This document shows positions 9,046 to 17,895 of a stretch of 64,000 bases of DNA, piece by piece (positions within the stretch are counted from its first letter, which is position 1; each line of letters begins with the position of its first letter). The notes under the pieces were generated by a model that did no database searches, was not told the origin of the DNA, and worked only from the letters and a program-made list of their open reading frames with translations. Made by a program: the position numbers and the translations under genes. Source of the DNA: Paracidovorax wautersii (GTDB lineage: Bacteria > Pseudomonadota > Gammaproteobacteria > Burkholderiales > Burkholderiaceae_C); contig NZ_JAVIZX010000001.1 of assembly GCF_031453675.1 (NCBI RefSeq), positions 2,874,001 through 2,938,000 of the forward strand. The letters are read 5' to 3'.

Positions 9046-9135
9046 ATGCGCATGTTCCCCCCTCCAGCCGCCGCCGCGGCCGTAGCCGATACCGGCACCA
9101 TTGCACACGCGCTGGGCCGCGTCGGCGCGCGATGA
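9046..9135 (+). CDS. Possible 29-residue leader ORF coupled to cobQ
   Basis: An uninterrupted 30-codon reading frame (first residues MRMFPPPAAAAAV, last GRVGAR) whose TGA overlaps the cobQ ATG as ATGA. It begins six bases after a GACAAT -10-like hexamer and has no Shine-Dalgarno, which would suit a leaderless mRNA. cobQ itself has no Shine-Dalgarno, so coupled translation from this frame is plausible. It is Ala/Pro-rich, as random high-GC frames often are, so it may be fortuitous. No similarity is recognised. Confidence 0.35.
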   Translation: MRMFPPPAAAAAVADTGTIAHALGRVGAR

Positions 9136-10592
9136 CCGCGCGCTGTGTGATGGTGCTGGGCACCTCCAGCGGCGCCGGCAAGAGCTGGCTGACCACCGCG
9201 CTGTGCCGGTGGTTCAGCAACCAGGGCCTGCGCGTGGCGCCGTTCAAGGCGCAGAACATGAGCAACAACGCCCGGGTCGTGGCGGGGCCGCAAGGGCGCT
9301 ATGGCGAAATCGGCAGCGCGCAGTACTTCCAGGCCCTGGCCGCGCGCGCCGAGCCCGATGTACGGATGAACCCGCTGCTGCTCAAGCCCGAGGCCGACAC
9401 CCGCAGCCAGGTGGTGCTGCTGGGCCAGGTGGATGCAGCGCTGTCCGCGCTGCCCTGGCGCGGGCGCAGCGCCCGCGTGTGGCCGCAGATCGCAGCGTCG
9501 CTGGATGCGCTGCGGGCCGAAAACGACGTGGTGGTGATCGAAGGCGCCGGTTCCCCGGCCGAGATCAACCTGCATGCCAGCGACGTGGTGAACATGCGCG
9601 TCGCCCGCCACGCGCAGGCCCGCTGCCTGCTGGTGTCCGACATCGACCGTGGCGGCGCCTTCGCCCACCTCTACGGCACCTGGGCGCTGCTGCCCGAAGA
9701 CGAGCGCGCGTGGATCGACGGCTTCGTGCTCAACAAATTCCGTGGCGACCCGGCCCTGCTGGCCCCGGCGCCGGAGATGCTGCGCGAGCGCACCGGCGTA
9801 CCGGTGGTGGCGACCGTGCCCATGCAGTGGCACCACGGCCTGCCCGAGGAAGACGGCGTGTTCGACGACCGCAGTCATACGTCGGGTGCCGTGCACACCA
9901 CGGTGGCCGTGGTGGCCTATCCGCGCATCAGCAACCTGGATGAATTCCAGCCGCTCAAGAGCGTGCCGGGCGTGCGCCTGGTGTGGGCGCGCAGCCCGGC
10001 CGCGCTGGCCGGCGCCGACTGGGTGGTGCTGCCTGGCTCCAAAGCGACCGCGGCCGATCTGGCCTGGCTGCGCGTGCAGGGGCTGGATGCCGCCATCGCC
10101 GCACATGCAGCGCGCGGCGGCCGCGTGCTCGGCATCTGCGGCGGCCTGCAGATGCTGGGCGAGGCGCTGATCGACAGCCATGGTGTGGACGGCAATGCAC
10201 CCGGCCTGGGCCTGCTGCCGCTGGTGACCCAGTTCGCGCCCGAGAAGACCGTGCGCCGCGCACAGGCCACCTGGGGCGCGGTGCATGGGCCCTGGCGGGC
10301 GCTGGCGGGCACGGCCGTGCAGGGCTATGAGATCCACCACGGACAGACGGCCCAGCACCCCGCGATGGCCACTGGCGGCGACCTGGCGCACGAGGTGATT
10401 CCCGGCCTGGCCTGGCAGAACGCCACGGGGCAGGTGCTGGGCCTGTACCTGCACGGGTTGTTCGAGGATCCGCAGGCGCTGCAGGCGCTGTTCGGCGCGG
10501 GCGTGCCCACGCTGGACCATGTGTTCGAGCGGCTGGCCGCCGGCGTGGACCGCTGGTTCGACAGCGGGTGGCTGCAGTCGCTGCGCCCTTGA
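9132..10592 (+). CDS. cobQ: Adenosylcobyric acid synthase
   Basis: 486-residue glutamine-dependent amidase that amidates four carboxylates of adenosylcobyrinic acid a,c-diamide. The N-terminal dethiobiotin-synthetase-like ATPase has GTSSGAGKSW at residues 10-19 and APFKAQNMSNNA. The C-terminal class I glutaminase-like domain has the nucleophile C336 in GICGGLQMLG and YEIHHG (H402). Length is normal. The start matches the family N-terminus and overlaps the stop of a short upstream frame. cobT follows after 48 bases. Confidence 0.95.
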   Translation: MTARCVMVLGTSSGAGKSWLTTALCRWFSNQGLRVAPFKAQNMSNNARVVAGPQGRYGEIGSAQYFQALAARAEPDVRMNPLLLKPEADTRSQVVLLGQVDAALSALPWRGRSARVWPQIAASLDALRAENDVVVIEGAGSPAEINLHASDVVNMRVARHAQARCLLVSDIDRGGAFAHLYGTWALLPEDERAWIDGFVLNKFRGDPALLAPAPEMLRERTGVPVVATVPMQWHHGLPEEDGVFDDRSHTSGAVHTTVAVVAYPRISNLDEFQPLKSVPGVRLVWARSPAALAGADWVVLPGSKATAADLAWLRVQGLDAAIAAHAARGGRVLGICGGLQMLGEALIDSHGVDGNAPGLGLLPLVTQFAPEKTVRRAQATWGAVHGPWRALAGTAVQGYEIHHGQTAQHPAMATGGDLAHEVIPGLAWQNATGQVLGLYLHGLFEDPQALQALFGAGVPTLDHVFERLAAGVDRWFDSGWLQSLRP

Positions 10593-10640
10593 GGCGCGGG
10601 ATAGCCTGCACCTGCCACCACCGCATCCTGATTTCTTTTA

Positions 10641-11732
10641 ATGGTTGACATGACGAAAGACCGCATGACCGCGTCCCTGGCCCTTCCCGAGATCGCTTCG
10701 CTGCACGACGGCGCGCTGGCGACCCGTCTGCAATACGTGCTGGACCACAAGACCAAGCCCCTTGGTGCGCTGGGCCGGCTGGAGGCGCTGGCGCTGCGCA
10801 TCGGACTCGTCCTGGGCCGCGAGGCGCCGGCCCTGGTGCAGCCACAGATGCTGGTGTGCGCGGCGGACCATGGCCTGGCGGCGCGGGGCGTATCGGCCTA
10901 CCCGAGCGACGTGACCTGGCAGATGGTCGAGAACTTCCTGGCGGGCGGCGCGGCGGTGAGCGTGCTGGCGCGCCAGCACGGCCTGGCCCTGACCGTGGTG
11001 GACTGCGGCGTGGCCCGGGCCATCGGGCCCCGCCCGGCCGTGCCGGGCACGCCCCGCCTGGAGTCGCGCCGCGTCGCCGCCGGCACGGCCGATGCCTCGG
11101 CAGGCCCGGCGATGACGGCCGCCGAGTGCGCTCAGGCCCTGGCCAACGGCATGGAGGTGGTGCGCGGACTTCCGGGCAACGTGCTGCTGCTAGGCGAGAT
11201 GGGCATCGGCAACACCTCGGTGGCGTCGCTGCTGCTGGCCCGGCTGTGCGGACTGGACCTGAACGACTGCACGGGCGCCGGCACGGGGCTGGATGCAGCG
11301 GGCATCGAGCGCAAGCGGGCTGTGCTGCAACAGGCGCTGGACGCCAATGCCGGCGCACGGGAGCCGCTGGATGCGCTCGCCGCGCTGGGCGGCCTGGAGG
11401 TGGCGACGCTGGTGGGCGCCGTGCTGGAGGCGGCCCGGCTGCGCCGCGTGATCGTGGTGGACGGCTTCATCACCAGTGCGGCCGTCCTGGTGGCCAGTCG
11501 CCTGCAGCCGCATGTGTTGGAGCGCTGCGTGTTCGCGCACCGCTCCGGCGAGCGCGGCCATGCCCTGATGCTGGAGCAGATGCAGGCCGAGCCGCTGCTG
11601 GATTTGGGCCTGCGGCTGGGCGAGGGCTCGGGCGCCGCACTGGCCTGGCCGCTGCTGGAGTCCGCCTGCCGGGTGCTGCGCGAGATGGCGAGCTTCGAAT
11701 CCGCCGGCGTGGCGGGCCCGTCGGCCGCCTGA
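10641..11732 (+). CDS. cobT: Nicotinate-nucleotide-dimethylbenzimidazole phosphoribosyltransferase
   Basis: 363-residue enzyme that makes alpha-ribazole 5'-phosphate from dimethylbenzimidazole (the BluB product) and nicotinate mononucleotide. It has the family motifs DHKTKPLGALGRLE, CAADHGLAARGVSAYP, EMGIGNTSVAS and DGFITSAAVL, and the catalytic-base glutamate is E328 in RLGEGSGAA. There is no Shine-Dalgarno at the ATG; it follows ATTTCTTTTA, similar to the cobO leader. In-frame ATGs at 10650 and 10665 are alternatives. cobS, often next, is absent; an unrelated transporter operon follows. Confidence 0.94.
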   Translation: MVDMTKDRMTASLALPEIASLHDGALATRLQYVLDHKTKPLGALGRLEALALRIGLVLGREAPALVQPQMLVCAADHGLAARGVSAYPSDVTWQMVENFLAGGAAVSVLARQHGLALTVVDCGVARAIGPRPAVPGTPRLESRRVAAGTADASAGPAMTAAECAQALANGMEVVRGLPGNVLLLGEMGIGNTSVASLLLARLCGLDLNDCTGAGTGLDAAGIERKRAVLQQALDANAGAREPLDALAALGGLEVATLVGAVLEAARLRRVIVVDGFITSAAVLVASRLQPHVLERCVFAHRSGERGHALMLEQMQAEPLLDLGLRLGEGSGAALAWPLLESACRVLREMASFESAGVAGPSAA

Positions 11733-11853
11733 CCGGAGACGGGCGACGGGGCGCCGCGGTGGGGCGGCTGCCTCGCCGTGGTGCAGCCCGTCCGGCCCCG
11801 GGGCATGCACGGCCGCGGTGCACTGCCGCGTGCCACCGGCGATGTTCCCTGCC

Positions 11854-11865
11854 TTTGTATACAAA
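11854..11865. promoter_or_regulatory. Putative GntR-family operator
   Basis: Perfect 12-bp palindrome TTTGTATACAAA, 54 bases before the ATP-binding gene. It fits the GT-(N)-AC half-site pattern of FCD-type GntR regulators, and one is encoded in the same operon at 16381. A degenerate second site (TTGCGTACAG) is at 11903-11912. Binding is inferred. Confidence 0.6.
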
Positions 11866-11919
11866 ATGGTGCAGGGATTGCGTTCAAAACCTGGCACATG
11901 GCTTGCGTACAGGCCGGCC

Positions 11920-12996
11920 ATGGACGCCTCCACCCCTGCAGCGGCCCCTGCCGCGATCGAGATCGTCGCCCTGACCAAGCGCTACGCGCAGGGAAGGCCG
12001 GCCGTCGATGGCATCAACCTGCGCATCGCCAGCGGCAGCTACTGCTGTCTGCTGGGTCCGTCGGGGTGCGGCAAGAGCACCACGCTGCGCATGATCGCCG
12101 GGCACGAGTCGGTGACCAGCGGCGATGTCCTGCTGGACAACCGCAACATCACCGACCTGCCGGCGGCGGCGCGCGGCACGGCCATGATGTTCCAGAGCTT
12201 CGCGCTGTTTCCGCACCTCACGGCGCTGGACAACGTGGCGTTCAGCCTCAAGATGAAGGGCGTGGCCAAGGCGGAGCGCCAGGCCCGCGCCCGCGCTCTG
12301 CTGGAGCGCGTGGCCATGGGGCACCTGGCCGAGCGCAAGCCGGCCGAGCTGTCGGGCGGACAGCAGCAGCGGGTGGCCCTGGCCCGGGCGCTGATCACCG
12401 AGCCGCGCGTGCTGTTGCTGGACGAGCCCCTGTCCGCGCTCGATCCCTTCCTGCGCATCCAGATGCGGGCGGAACTGCGCCGCTGGCAGCAGGAGCTGGG
12501 GCTGACCTTCATCCACGTCACGCACTCCCAGGAAGAGGCCATGGCGCTTGCCGACACCATGGTGGTGATGAACCACGGCCTGATCGAGCAGGTGGGTTCC
12601 CCGCACGAGGTCTACAACCGGCCCGCAAGCGAGTTCGTCGCCCGCTTCATGGGCGGCCACAACGTGATCGACACGCCCGCCGGAAAGATCGGCGTGCGCA
12701 CCGACCACCTGCAGATCGCCCGCACCGCTGAGGCGTTGCCTCCGGCGTCCAGCCACATGCGCGCCGTGGTCACCGATGTGGAATACCAGGGCACCTACGT
12801 GCTGCTGGGCCTGCAGAAAGCGGGCGCGGCGCTGTCGTCCCATGCCACCGCCGAGTACTCGGTGATGGTGTCGGAGGCGGCCTTCGCCGCCAGCCCGTAC
12901 CAGGTGGCCGACGAAGTGCTGCTGCACTGGACCCAGAGCCACGCGCATGCACTGGGGCCTGCGGCCGCCGCCGCCGCCCACCTGGCACCTGCGTGA
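11920..12996 (+). CDS. Polyamine-type ABC transporter ATP-binding protein
   Basis: 358-residue ATPase of the PotA/CysA class. It has Walker A GPSGCGKST at residues 46-54, Q-loop FQSFALFPHLTALDN, signature LSGGQQQRV at about 144-152, Walker B LLLDEPLSALD and the H-loop HVTHSQEEA. Residues 260-358 form a shortened TOBE-type regulatory domain. The ATG at 11920 follows the likely promoter/operator region; upstream in-frame codons would overlap that operator. First gene of an operon with a binding protein, two permeases, a GntR regulator and a racemase-like protein. The substrate may be a polyamine or another small nitrogen compound. Confidence 0.88.
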   Translation: MDASTPAAAPAAIEIVALTKRYAQGRPAVDGINLRIASGSYCCLLGPSGCGKSTTLRMIAGHESVTSGDVLLDNRNITDLPAAARGTAMMFQSFALFPHLTALDNVAFSLKMKGVAKAERQARARALLERVAMGHLAERKPAELSGGQQQRVALARALITEPRVLLLDEPLSALDPFLRIQMRAELRRWQQELGLTFIHVTHSQEEAMALADTMVVMNHGLIEQVGSPHEVYNRPASEFVARFMGGHNVIDTPAGKIGVRTDHLQIARTAEALPPASSHMRAVVTDVEYQGTYVLLGLQKAGAALSSHATAEYSVMVSEAAFAASPYQVADEVLLHWTQSHAHALGPAAAAAAHLAPA

Positions 12997-13073
12997 CGGC
13001 CTGACGCGCCTCCCTCTCACTTCACTTTCCCTTCTCCCACTGTCCTCCGTTTTCAACCCAAGGAGCTTTCACC

Positions 13074-14366
13074 ATGTCCGATGTGCTCGCAGAATCCACC
13101 GCCACGCCTGTCGCCCCCGCTGCGGGTGTGCAGCGCCGCTCGTTGCTCAAGGGCACGGCGGGCATCCTGGCCGCAGGGGTCTTTCCGGCGGTGCACTCGC
13201 AGGAGAAGATCGTGCTGCGCTACCTGGGCACGGCCGTGAACCAGGACAAGGCGATTGCCGAGCGCTTCGAGAAGGACACGGGCATCAAGATCCAGTACGT
13301 GGCCGTCACCACCGACGATGTGACCAAGCGCGCAGTCACCGCGCCCAACAGCTTCGACCTGATCGACACCGAATACTTCTCGCTCAAGAAGATCGTGCCC
13401 ACGGGCAACCTCAAGGGCATCGACACCAAGCGCATCAAGAACGCGGACAAGATCACCCCGCTGTTCACGACCGGCACGGTGGCGGGCAAGGCGGTGGGCG
13501 ACCAGGGCACGGCCCCCAAGAAGGTCATCTACCTGGAGGGCGAAAAGAGCAAGGTCTTCGCCAAGGCGCCGACGCAGTTCATGAGCCTGATCCCGACCGT
13601 GTACAACGCCGACACGCTGGGCATCCGGCCCGACCTCATCAAGCGGCCCATCAATTCGTGGGCCGAACTGCTGAACCCCGAATTCAAGGGCAAGACGGCG
13701 ATCCTGAACATTCCTTCCATCGGCATCATGGACGCGGCGATGGTGGTCGAGGCCATGGGGATCTACAAGTACCCCGACAAGGGCAACATGACCAAGAAGG
13801 AGATCGACCTCACCATCAAGACGCTGATCGAGGCCAAGCGTGCCGGCCAGTTCCGCGCCCTGTGGAAGGACTTCAACGAGTCGGTGAACCTGATGTCCTC
13901 CGGCGAGGTGGTGATCCAGTCGATGTGGAGCCCCGCCGTGACGGCCGTGCGCACCAAGGGCATCGACTGCGCCTTCCAGCCGCTCAAGGAGGGCTACCGT
14001 GCCTGGGCCGCCGGCTTCGGCCTGCCGGCCACCTTGAGCGGCCGCAAGCTCGACGGGGCCTACGAGTTCATCAACTGGTTCCTGGATGGCTGGGCCGGCG
14101 CCTACCTGAACCGCCAGGGCTACTACAGCGCGGTGCTGGACACGGCCAAGGCCAAGATGGAAGCCTACGAATGGGCCTACTGGATGGAAGGCAAGCCGGC
14201 CGCGCAGGACATCAAGAGTCCCAATGGCGACCTGCTGGCCAAGGCGGGCAGCGTGCGCGACGGCGGCAGCTACGAGTCGCGCATGGGCGGCATCGCTTGC
14301 TGGAATGCGCTCATGGACGAGAACAACTACATGGTCCAGAAGTGGAATGAGTTCGTGGCGGCTTGA
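13074..14366 (+). CDS. ABC transporter substrate-binding protein, PotD-like, Tat signal
   Basis: 430-residue periplasmic binding protein of the spermidine/putrescine (PotD/PotF) type. The N-terminus has a twin-arginine signal (QRRSLLKG at residues 20-27) and a hydrophobic stretch ending AVHSQE near residue 43, so it is probably exported folded. A good ribosome site AAGGAG lies 11 bases before the ATG. It is longer than E. coli PotD (348) and lysine-rich in the middle. It follows the ATPase by 77 bases; repeat copy B lies between it and the permease genes. The ligand is not certain. Confidence 0.87.
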   Translation: MSDVLAESTATPVAPAAGVQRRSLLKGTAGILAAGVFPAVHSQEKIVLRYLGTAVNQDKAIAERFEKDTGIKIQYVAVTTDDVTKRAVTAPNSFDLIDTEYFSLKKIVPTGNLKGIDTKRIKNADKITPLFTTGTVAGKAVGDQGTAPKKVIYLEGEKSKVFAKAPTQFMSLIPTVYNADTLGIRPDLIKRPINSWAELLNPEFKGKTAILNIPSIGIMDAAMVVEAMGIYKYPDKGNMTKKEIDLTIKTLIEAKRAGQFRALWKDFNESVNLMSSGEVVIQSMWSPAVTAVRTKGIDCAFQPLKEGYRAWAAGFGLPATLSGRKLDGAYEFINWFLDGWAGAYLNRQGYYSAVLDTAKAKMEAYEWAYWMEGKPAAQDIKSPNGDLLAKAGSVRDGGSYESRMGGIACWNALMDENNYMVQKWNEFVAA

Positions 14367-14374
14367 CGGTACAT

Positions 14375-14494
14375 CCCCCTGAGGCGCTGCGCGCCTTCCC
14401 TCTTCTCTCGCACTGGCGCGCGGGAAGGGGGACGACGCCAGCGCGGCGGGGCGGCCCTTGCGCGGCGTCTGCTGGCCTGGACTGCTCCGCGGCC
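14375..14494 (+). repeat. Long intergenic REP-like element, copy B
   Basis: Same block order as the element at 3864-3990: CCCCCTGAGGCGCTGCGCGCC, CTTCCC..GGGAAGGGGGACG, then CGGCGTCTGCTGGCCTGG and CTGCTCCGCGGCC. It sits between the binding-protein and permease genes of one operon, so it is probably transcribed and may fold. Confidence 0.75.
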
Positions 14495-14582
14495 TTCTGA
14501 ATGTTGAGGGCGTGTCGCCTTGTGACAGCGCGCACGGTGCCTGAGGGTTGCCACGGTTTCTTCTTGATGTCAGGTGTTGCTC

Positions 14583-15494
14583 ATGAGCACTGTCGTTTCT
14601 TCTCCTCCGTCCGCCGGTGGCACTGCCAAGGCTGGCATCGCCGCCTGGTGGCAGGCGGCGCCGCTCACGCTGGTGTTCGCGTTGTTCTTTCTGGTGCCGC
14701 TGGCGCTCATCCTGATGGTGAGCTTCTGGGACTTCAACGAATACGAGCTGCTGCCGGCGTTCACGGTCAAGAACTACCTTGCGGTCTTCGACGGCTGCGG
14801 CAACACCTCCGATATGTGCGTCACGCTGCGCACCTATCTCTCCACGCTCAAGTTCAGTTTCCTGGTGTGGCTCATCACCCTGGTGCTCGGCTTCGCGGTG
14901 GCCTACTTTCTGGCCTTCCATGTGCGCTCGTCGGGGATGCAGACGGTGCTGTTCGTGCTATGCACCATTCCGTTCTGGACGTCCAACGTGATCCGCATGA
15001 TCTCGTGGGTGCCGCTGCTGGGGCGCAACGGGCTGGTCAACCAGACCTTGATCGACCTGCACCTGATCGAGACGCCCATCGAATGGCTGCTGTTCTCGGA
15101 TTTTTCGGTGGTACTGGCCTTCGTGCACCTGTACACCATGTTCATGATCGTGCCGATCTTCAACAGCATGATGCGCATCGACCGCAGCCTGCTGGAAGCC
15201 GCCAGCGACAGCGGCGCCAGCGGCTGGCAGACGCTGTGGAACGTGATCGTGCCGCTCTCGCGCACGGGCATCATCATCGGTTCGATCTTCGTCATCACCA
15301 TCGTCATGGGCGACTTCGTCACGATCGGCGTGATGGGAGGGCAGCAGATCGCCTCCGTGGGCAAGATCATCCAGGTGCAGACCTCGTACCTGCAGTTTCC
15401 GCTGGCGGCGGCCAACGCCGTGATCCTGCTGTCCGTCGTCCTCATGATCATCTGGGGCCTGACCCGCATGGTCGACATCCGCAAGGAACTGTAG
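14583..15494 (+). CDS. ABC transporter permease, PotB-like
   Basis: 303-residue inner-membrane permease with about six transmembrane helices. The cytoplasmic EAA loop is LLEAASDSGASGWQTLWNVIVP near residues 205-226. It is adjacent to the binding protein and ends two bases before the second permease. The ATG at 14583 is chosen over a GTG at 14574; neither has a strong Shine-Dalgarno (only AGG nearby). Confidence 0.88.
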   Translation: MSTVVSSPPSAGGTAKAGIAAWWQAAPLTLVFALFFLVPLALILMVSFWDFNEYELLPAFTVKNYLAVFDGCGNTSDMCVTLRTYLSTLKFSFLVWLITLVLGFAVAYFLAFHVRSSGMQTVLFVLCTIPFWTSNVIRMISWVPLLGRNGLVNQTLIDLHLIETPIEWLLFSDFSVVLAFVHLYTMFMIVPIFNSMMRIDRSLLEAASDSGASGWQTLWNVIVPLSRTGIIIGSIFVITIVMGDFVTIGVMGGQQIASVGKIIQVQTSYLQFPLAAANAVILLSVVLMIIWGLTRMVDIRKEL

Positions 15495-15496
15495 CC

Positions 15497-16384
15497 ATGC
15501 ATGTCCGCGAATCCCGCCCCGCCAGCTTCTGGCCCCTGGCGATCGTTTTCGCCCTGTTCGTGCTGTTCATGTACGGCCCGATGCTGGTGATCTTCATCCT
15601 GAGTTTCCAGGGGCCCGAAGGCGGCCTCACCTTCCCGGTGCGCGGCGTCTCCTTGCATTGGTTCCGGCAGCTGGGCGAAGGGCTGGGGGTGGTGGACATC
15701 GGGGCGGCGCTGCGCCGCTCCCTGGGGCTGGGTGTCGCCGTCATGCTGTGCACGGTGGTGTTCTCGGTCCTGGCGGGGCTGGCATTCCGCAAGCGGCTGG
15801 CCGGTGGCAACACGCTGTTCTTCATCGTGGTGGCCAGCCTGATCATGCCGTCCATCATCGTGTCGCTGGGCATCGGCCTGGAGTTCCGCCTGCTGGACAC
15901 AGGCATCAAGGCCGTGCTGGGCGGGCTGGGGCTGGAGAGCACCCTGGAGAACTTCGGCACGTCGCTTGGCCTGTTCACGTCGGCGCTGGGCGCCCACCTG
16001 ACCTGGACGCTGCCCTTCGGGCTGCTGATCATGTTCGCCGTGTTCAACCGCTTCAACCCCGCCTACGAAGAGGCCGCACGCGACCTGGGCGCCACGCCCT
16101 GGCAGGGCTTCGCCCATGTGGTGCTGCCGCTGATCGCGCCGTCGGTGGTGGGCATCGGTATGTTCGGCTTCACGCTGAGCTGGGACGAGATCGCCCGCAC
16201 CTCGCAGGCCATCGGCGACGTGAACACGCTGCCGCTGGAGCTGCAGGGGCTCACGTCCACCGTCACCACGCCGGCCATCTACGCCCTCGGCACCGTGACG
16301 ACGGTGGTGTCTTTCGTGGTGATGGCGGTCACGCTGGGCCTGGTGTGGCTGCTGGGCCGCCGACGTGCCGGAGGCGCCGCATGA
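15497..16384 (+). CDS. ABC transporter permease, PotC-like
   Basis: 295-residue permease forming the likely heterodimer with the preceding gene. It has about six helices and the EAA loop EEAARDLGATPWQGFAHVVL near residues 192-211. The start lies two bases after the upstream stop and its own stop overlaps the GntR gene start as ATGA, so translation is coupled across the operon. Confidence 0.9.
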   Translation: MHVRESRPASFWPLAIVFALFVLFMYGPMLVIFILSFQGPEGGLTFPVRGVSLHWFRQLGEGLGVVDIGAALRRSLGLGVAVMLCTVVFSVLAGLAFRKRLAGGNTLFFIVVASLIMPSIIVSLGIGLEFRLLDTGIKAVLGGLGLESTLENFGTSLGLFTSALGAHLTWTLPFGLLIMFAVFNRFNPAYEEAARDLGATPWQGFAHVVLPLIAPSVVGIGMFGFTLSWDEIARTSQAIGDVNTLPLELQGLTSTVTTPAIYALGTVTTVVSFVVMAVTLGLVWLLGRRRAGGAA

Positions 16385-17133
16385 GCGTGGGCGTGGATGC
16401 AATGGCCGTGGGTGGGCCGCATTCGCCGGTGGGCGAAGAGGGCCTGCTGAGCGACAACGACATGTACGAGCGCATGGTCTCGGCCATCCTCGACCACCGC
16501 CTGCTGCCCGGCACCAAGCTGGTCGAGGACCGCCTGGCTGCGGCGTTCGGCGTCTCGCGCACGCGCGTACGGCCGGTGCTGGTGCGCCTGGCCAACGAGC
16601 AGGTCGTCACGCTCACGCCGCGCAAGGGCGCCTCGGTGGCGCAACCCAGCGTTCAGGAGGCCCGCGAGGTGTTCGAGGCGCGCCGGCTCATCGAGCCCCG
16701 CCTGGTCACGCTGTTCATGGGCGCGGCCACGGCGCAGGACGTGCAGCGGCTGGTGCAGTGCATTCAGGACGAAGACCAGGCGCGCGCCACGGGAGACATC
16801 CACCGCGCGATCCGCCTGTCCGGCGACTTCCATCTGCACATCGCCCAGGCGGCCGGCCACCAGACCCTGGGCCGCATCCTGCGCGAGCTGGTGTCCCGCA
16901 CGTCGCTCATCCTCATGACCTACGGTCCGGCAGGCGCCCGCGAGCGCGACGAGGCCACGGCCTGCGGCTGCCGCGAGCACCGTGCACTGATCGACGCCAT
17001 CCGCCTGCGCGATGCGCCCGAGGCGGCGCGGCGCATGCTGCAGCACCTGGAGCGGATCGAGTCGCAGCTGGAGTTCACACCGCCGCAGCAGGAGGTGCCC
17101 GATCTGGTGCGGCTGCTGGGCGGCCGGGGCTGA
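16381..17133 (+). CDS. GntR-family regulator, FCD subfamily
   Basis: 250-residue regulator. The winged helix-turn-helix spans about residues 30-90 (LLPGTKLVEDRLAAAFGVSRTRVRPVLVRL), followed by an all-helical FCD ligand domain with FHLHIAQAAGH and CREHRALIDAI histidines likely to bind metal. It overlaps the permease gene by four bases. It probably represses the operon through the TTTGTATACAAA palindrome at 11854; the ligand may be the transported compound or a product. Arg in RTRVRPVL replaces the more common RTPVREAL. Confidence 0.88.
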   Translation: MSVGVDAMAVGGPHSPVGEEGLLSDNDMYERMVSAILDHRLLPGTKLVEDRLAAAFGVSRTRVRPVLVRLANEQVVTLTPRKGASVAQPSVQEAREVFEARRLIEPRLVTLFMGAATAQDVQRLVQCIQDEDQARATGDIHRAIRLSGDFHLHIAQAAGHQTLGRILRELVSRTSLILMTYGPAGARERDEATACGCREHRALIDAIRLRDAPEAARRMLQHLERIESQLEFTPPQQEVPDLVRLLGGRG

Positions 17134-17151
17134 ACCTCTCGGGTGAACACG

Positions 17152-17895
17152 ATGCGTCAACTGCTGGTCATCAATCCCAATACCTCCGCCGGCGTGAGCG
17201 TGCTCTTGCAGCGCCACGTGCAGGCGGCCGCCGGGCCGCAGGTGCAGGTGCGTACTGCCACGGCGCGCTTCGGTGCGCCCTATATCGCGTGCGAGGCGAG
17301 CTACGCCGTGGCTTCGCACGCCGCCCTGGACGCGTGGGCGGCGGCCCTGGCGGACGGCCCCGCGCCCGATGCGGTGCTGGTCGGCTGCTTCGGCGATCCG
17401 GGGCTGATGGCCCTGCGAGAAAGCAGTCCCGTGCCCGTGACCGGCCTGGCGGAAGCCTCCTTCATCACCGCGGCAAGCCATGGACGCTTCGCCATCGTGA
17501 CCGGCGGCGCCCGCTGGGGCCCGATGCTGCAGCGCGTGGCGCAGGCGCTGGGCCACGCGCAGGCCCTCGCGGGCATCCGCACCGTGGCGCCCACGGGCGC
17601 ACAGTTGGCCGCTGACCCCATGGCCGCCCAGGCCCTGCTGGCGCGTGCCTGCGGCGATGCGGTGCGCGAGATGGGCGTGCAGGCGGTGATCCTGGGCGGC
17701 GCCGGCCTGGCCGGCATGGCCAGGGCCATCCAGCCGGAACTGGAGGTGCCCGTCATCGACAGCGTGGAGGCCGGCGCCCACTGGGCGCTGCATGGTCACG
17801 CAGAGGCTCCGGAGCGGGCCCGGCCGGCCTGCGATGTGGCGTGGGAGAGGGTGTCGCGCGAGCTGGCCGTCCTGGGGCTGCCGGCCGCCGGCTGA
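17152..17895 (+). CDS. Asp/Glu/hydantoin racemase-family protein lacking one catalytic Cys
   Basis: 247-residue member of the Asp/Glu racemase superfamily, closest by eye to hydantoin/allantoin racemases (VINPNTSAGVS start, LVGCFGDPGL with C79). In two-base racemases a second cysteine occupies the LGCAGM position near residue 184; here the segment reads VILGGAGLAGM, so glycine replaces it. The protein may not racemise, and could act as a decarboxylase, isomerase or binding protein. ATG 17152 matches the family start; an in-frame GTG at 17143 is possible. It follows the GntR gene by 18 bases as the last gene of the transporter operon. Confidence 0.8.
   Translation: MRQLLVINPNTSAGVSVLLQRHVQAAAGPQVQVRTATARFGAPYIACEASYAVASHAALDAWAAALADGPAPDAVLVGCFGDPGLMALRESSPVPVTGLAEASFITAASHGRFAIVTGGARWGPMLQRVAQALGHAQALAGIRTVAPTGAQLAADPMAAQALLARACGDAVREMGVQAVILGGAGLAGMARAIQPELEVPVIDSVEAGAHWALHGHAEAPERARPACDVAWERVSRELAVLGLPAAG

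Noticed and set aside
7674-10520. 948-codon minus-strand reading frame opposite the SDR and cobQ genes
   Set aside because: It is antisense to clearly conserved genes, Gln/His/Arg-rich without domain signatures, and typical of the open shadow frames of high-GC DNA.
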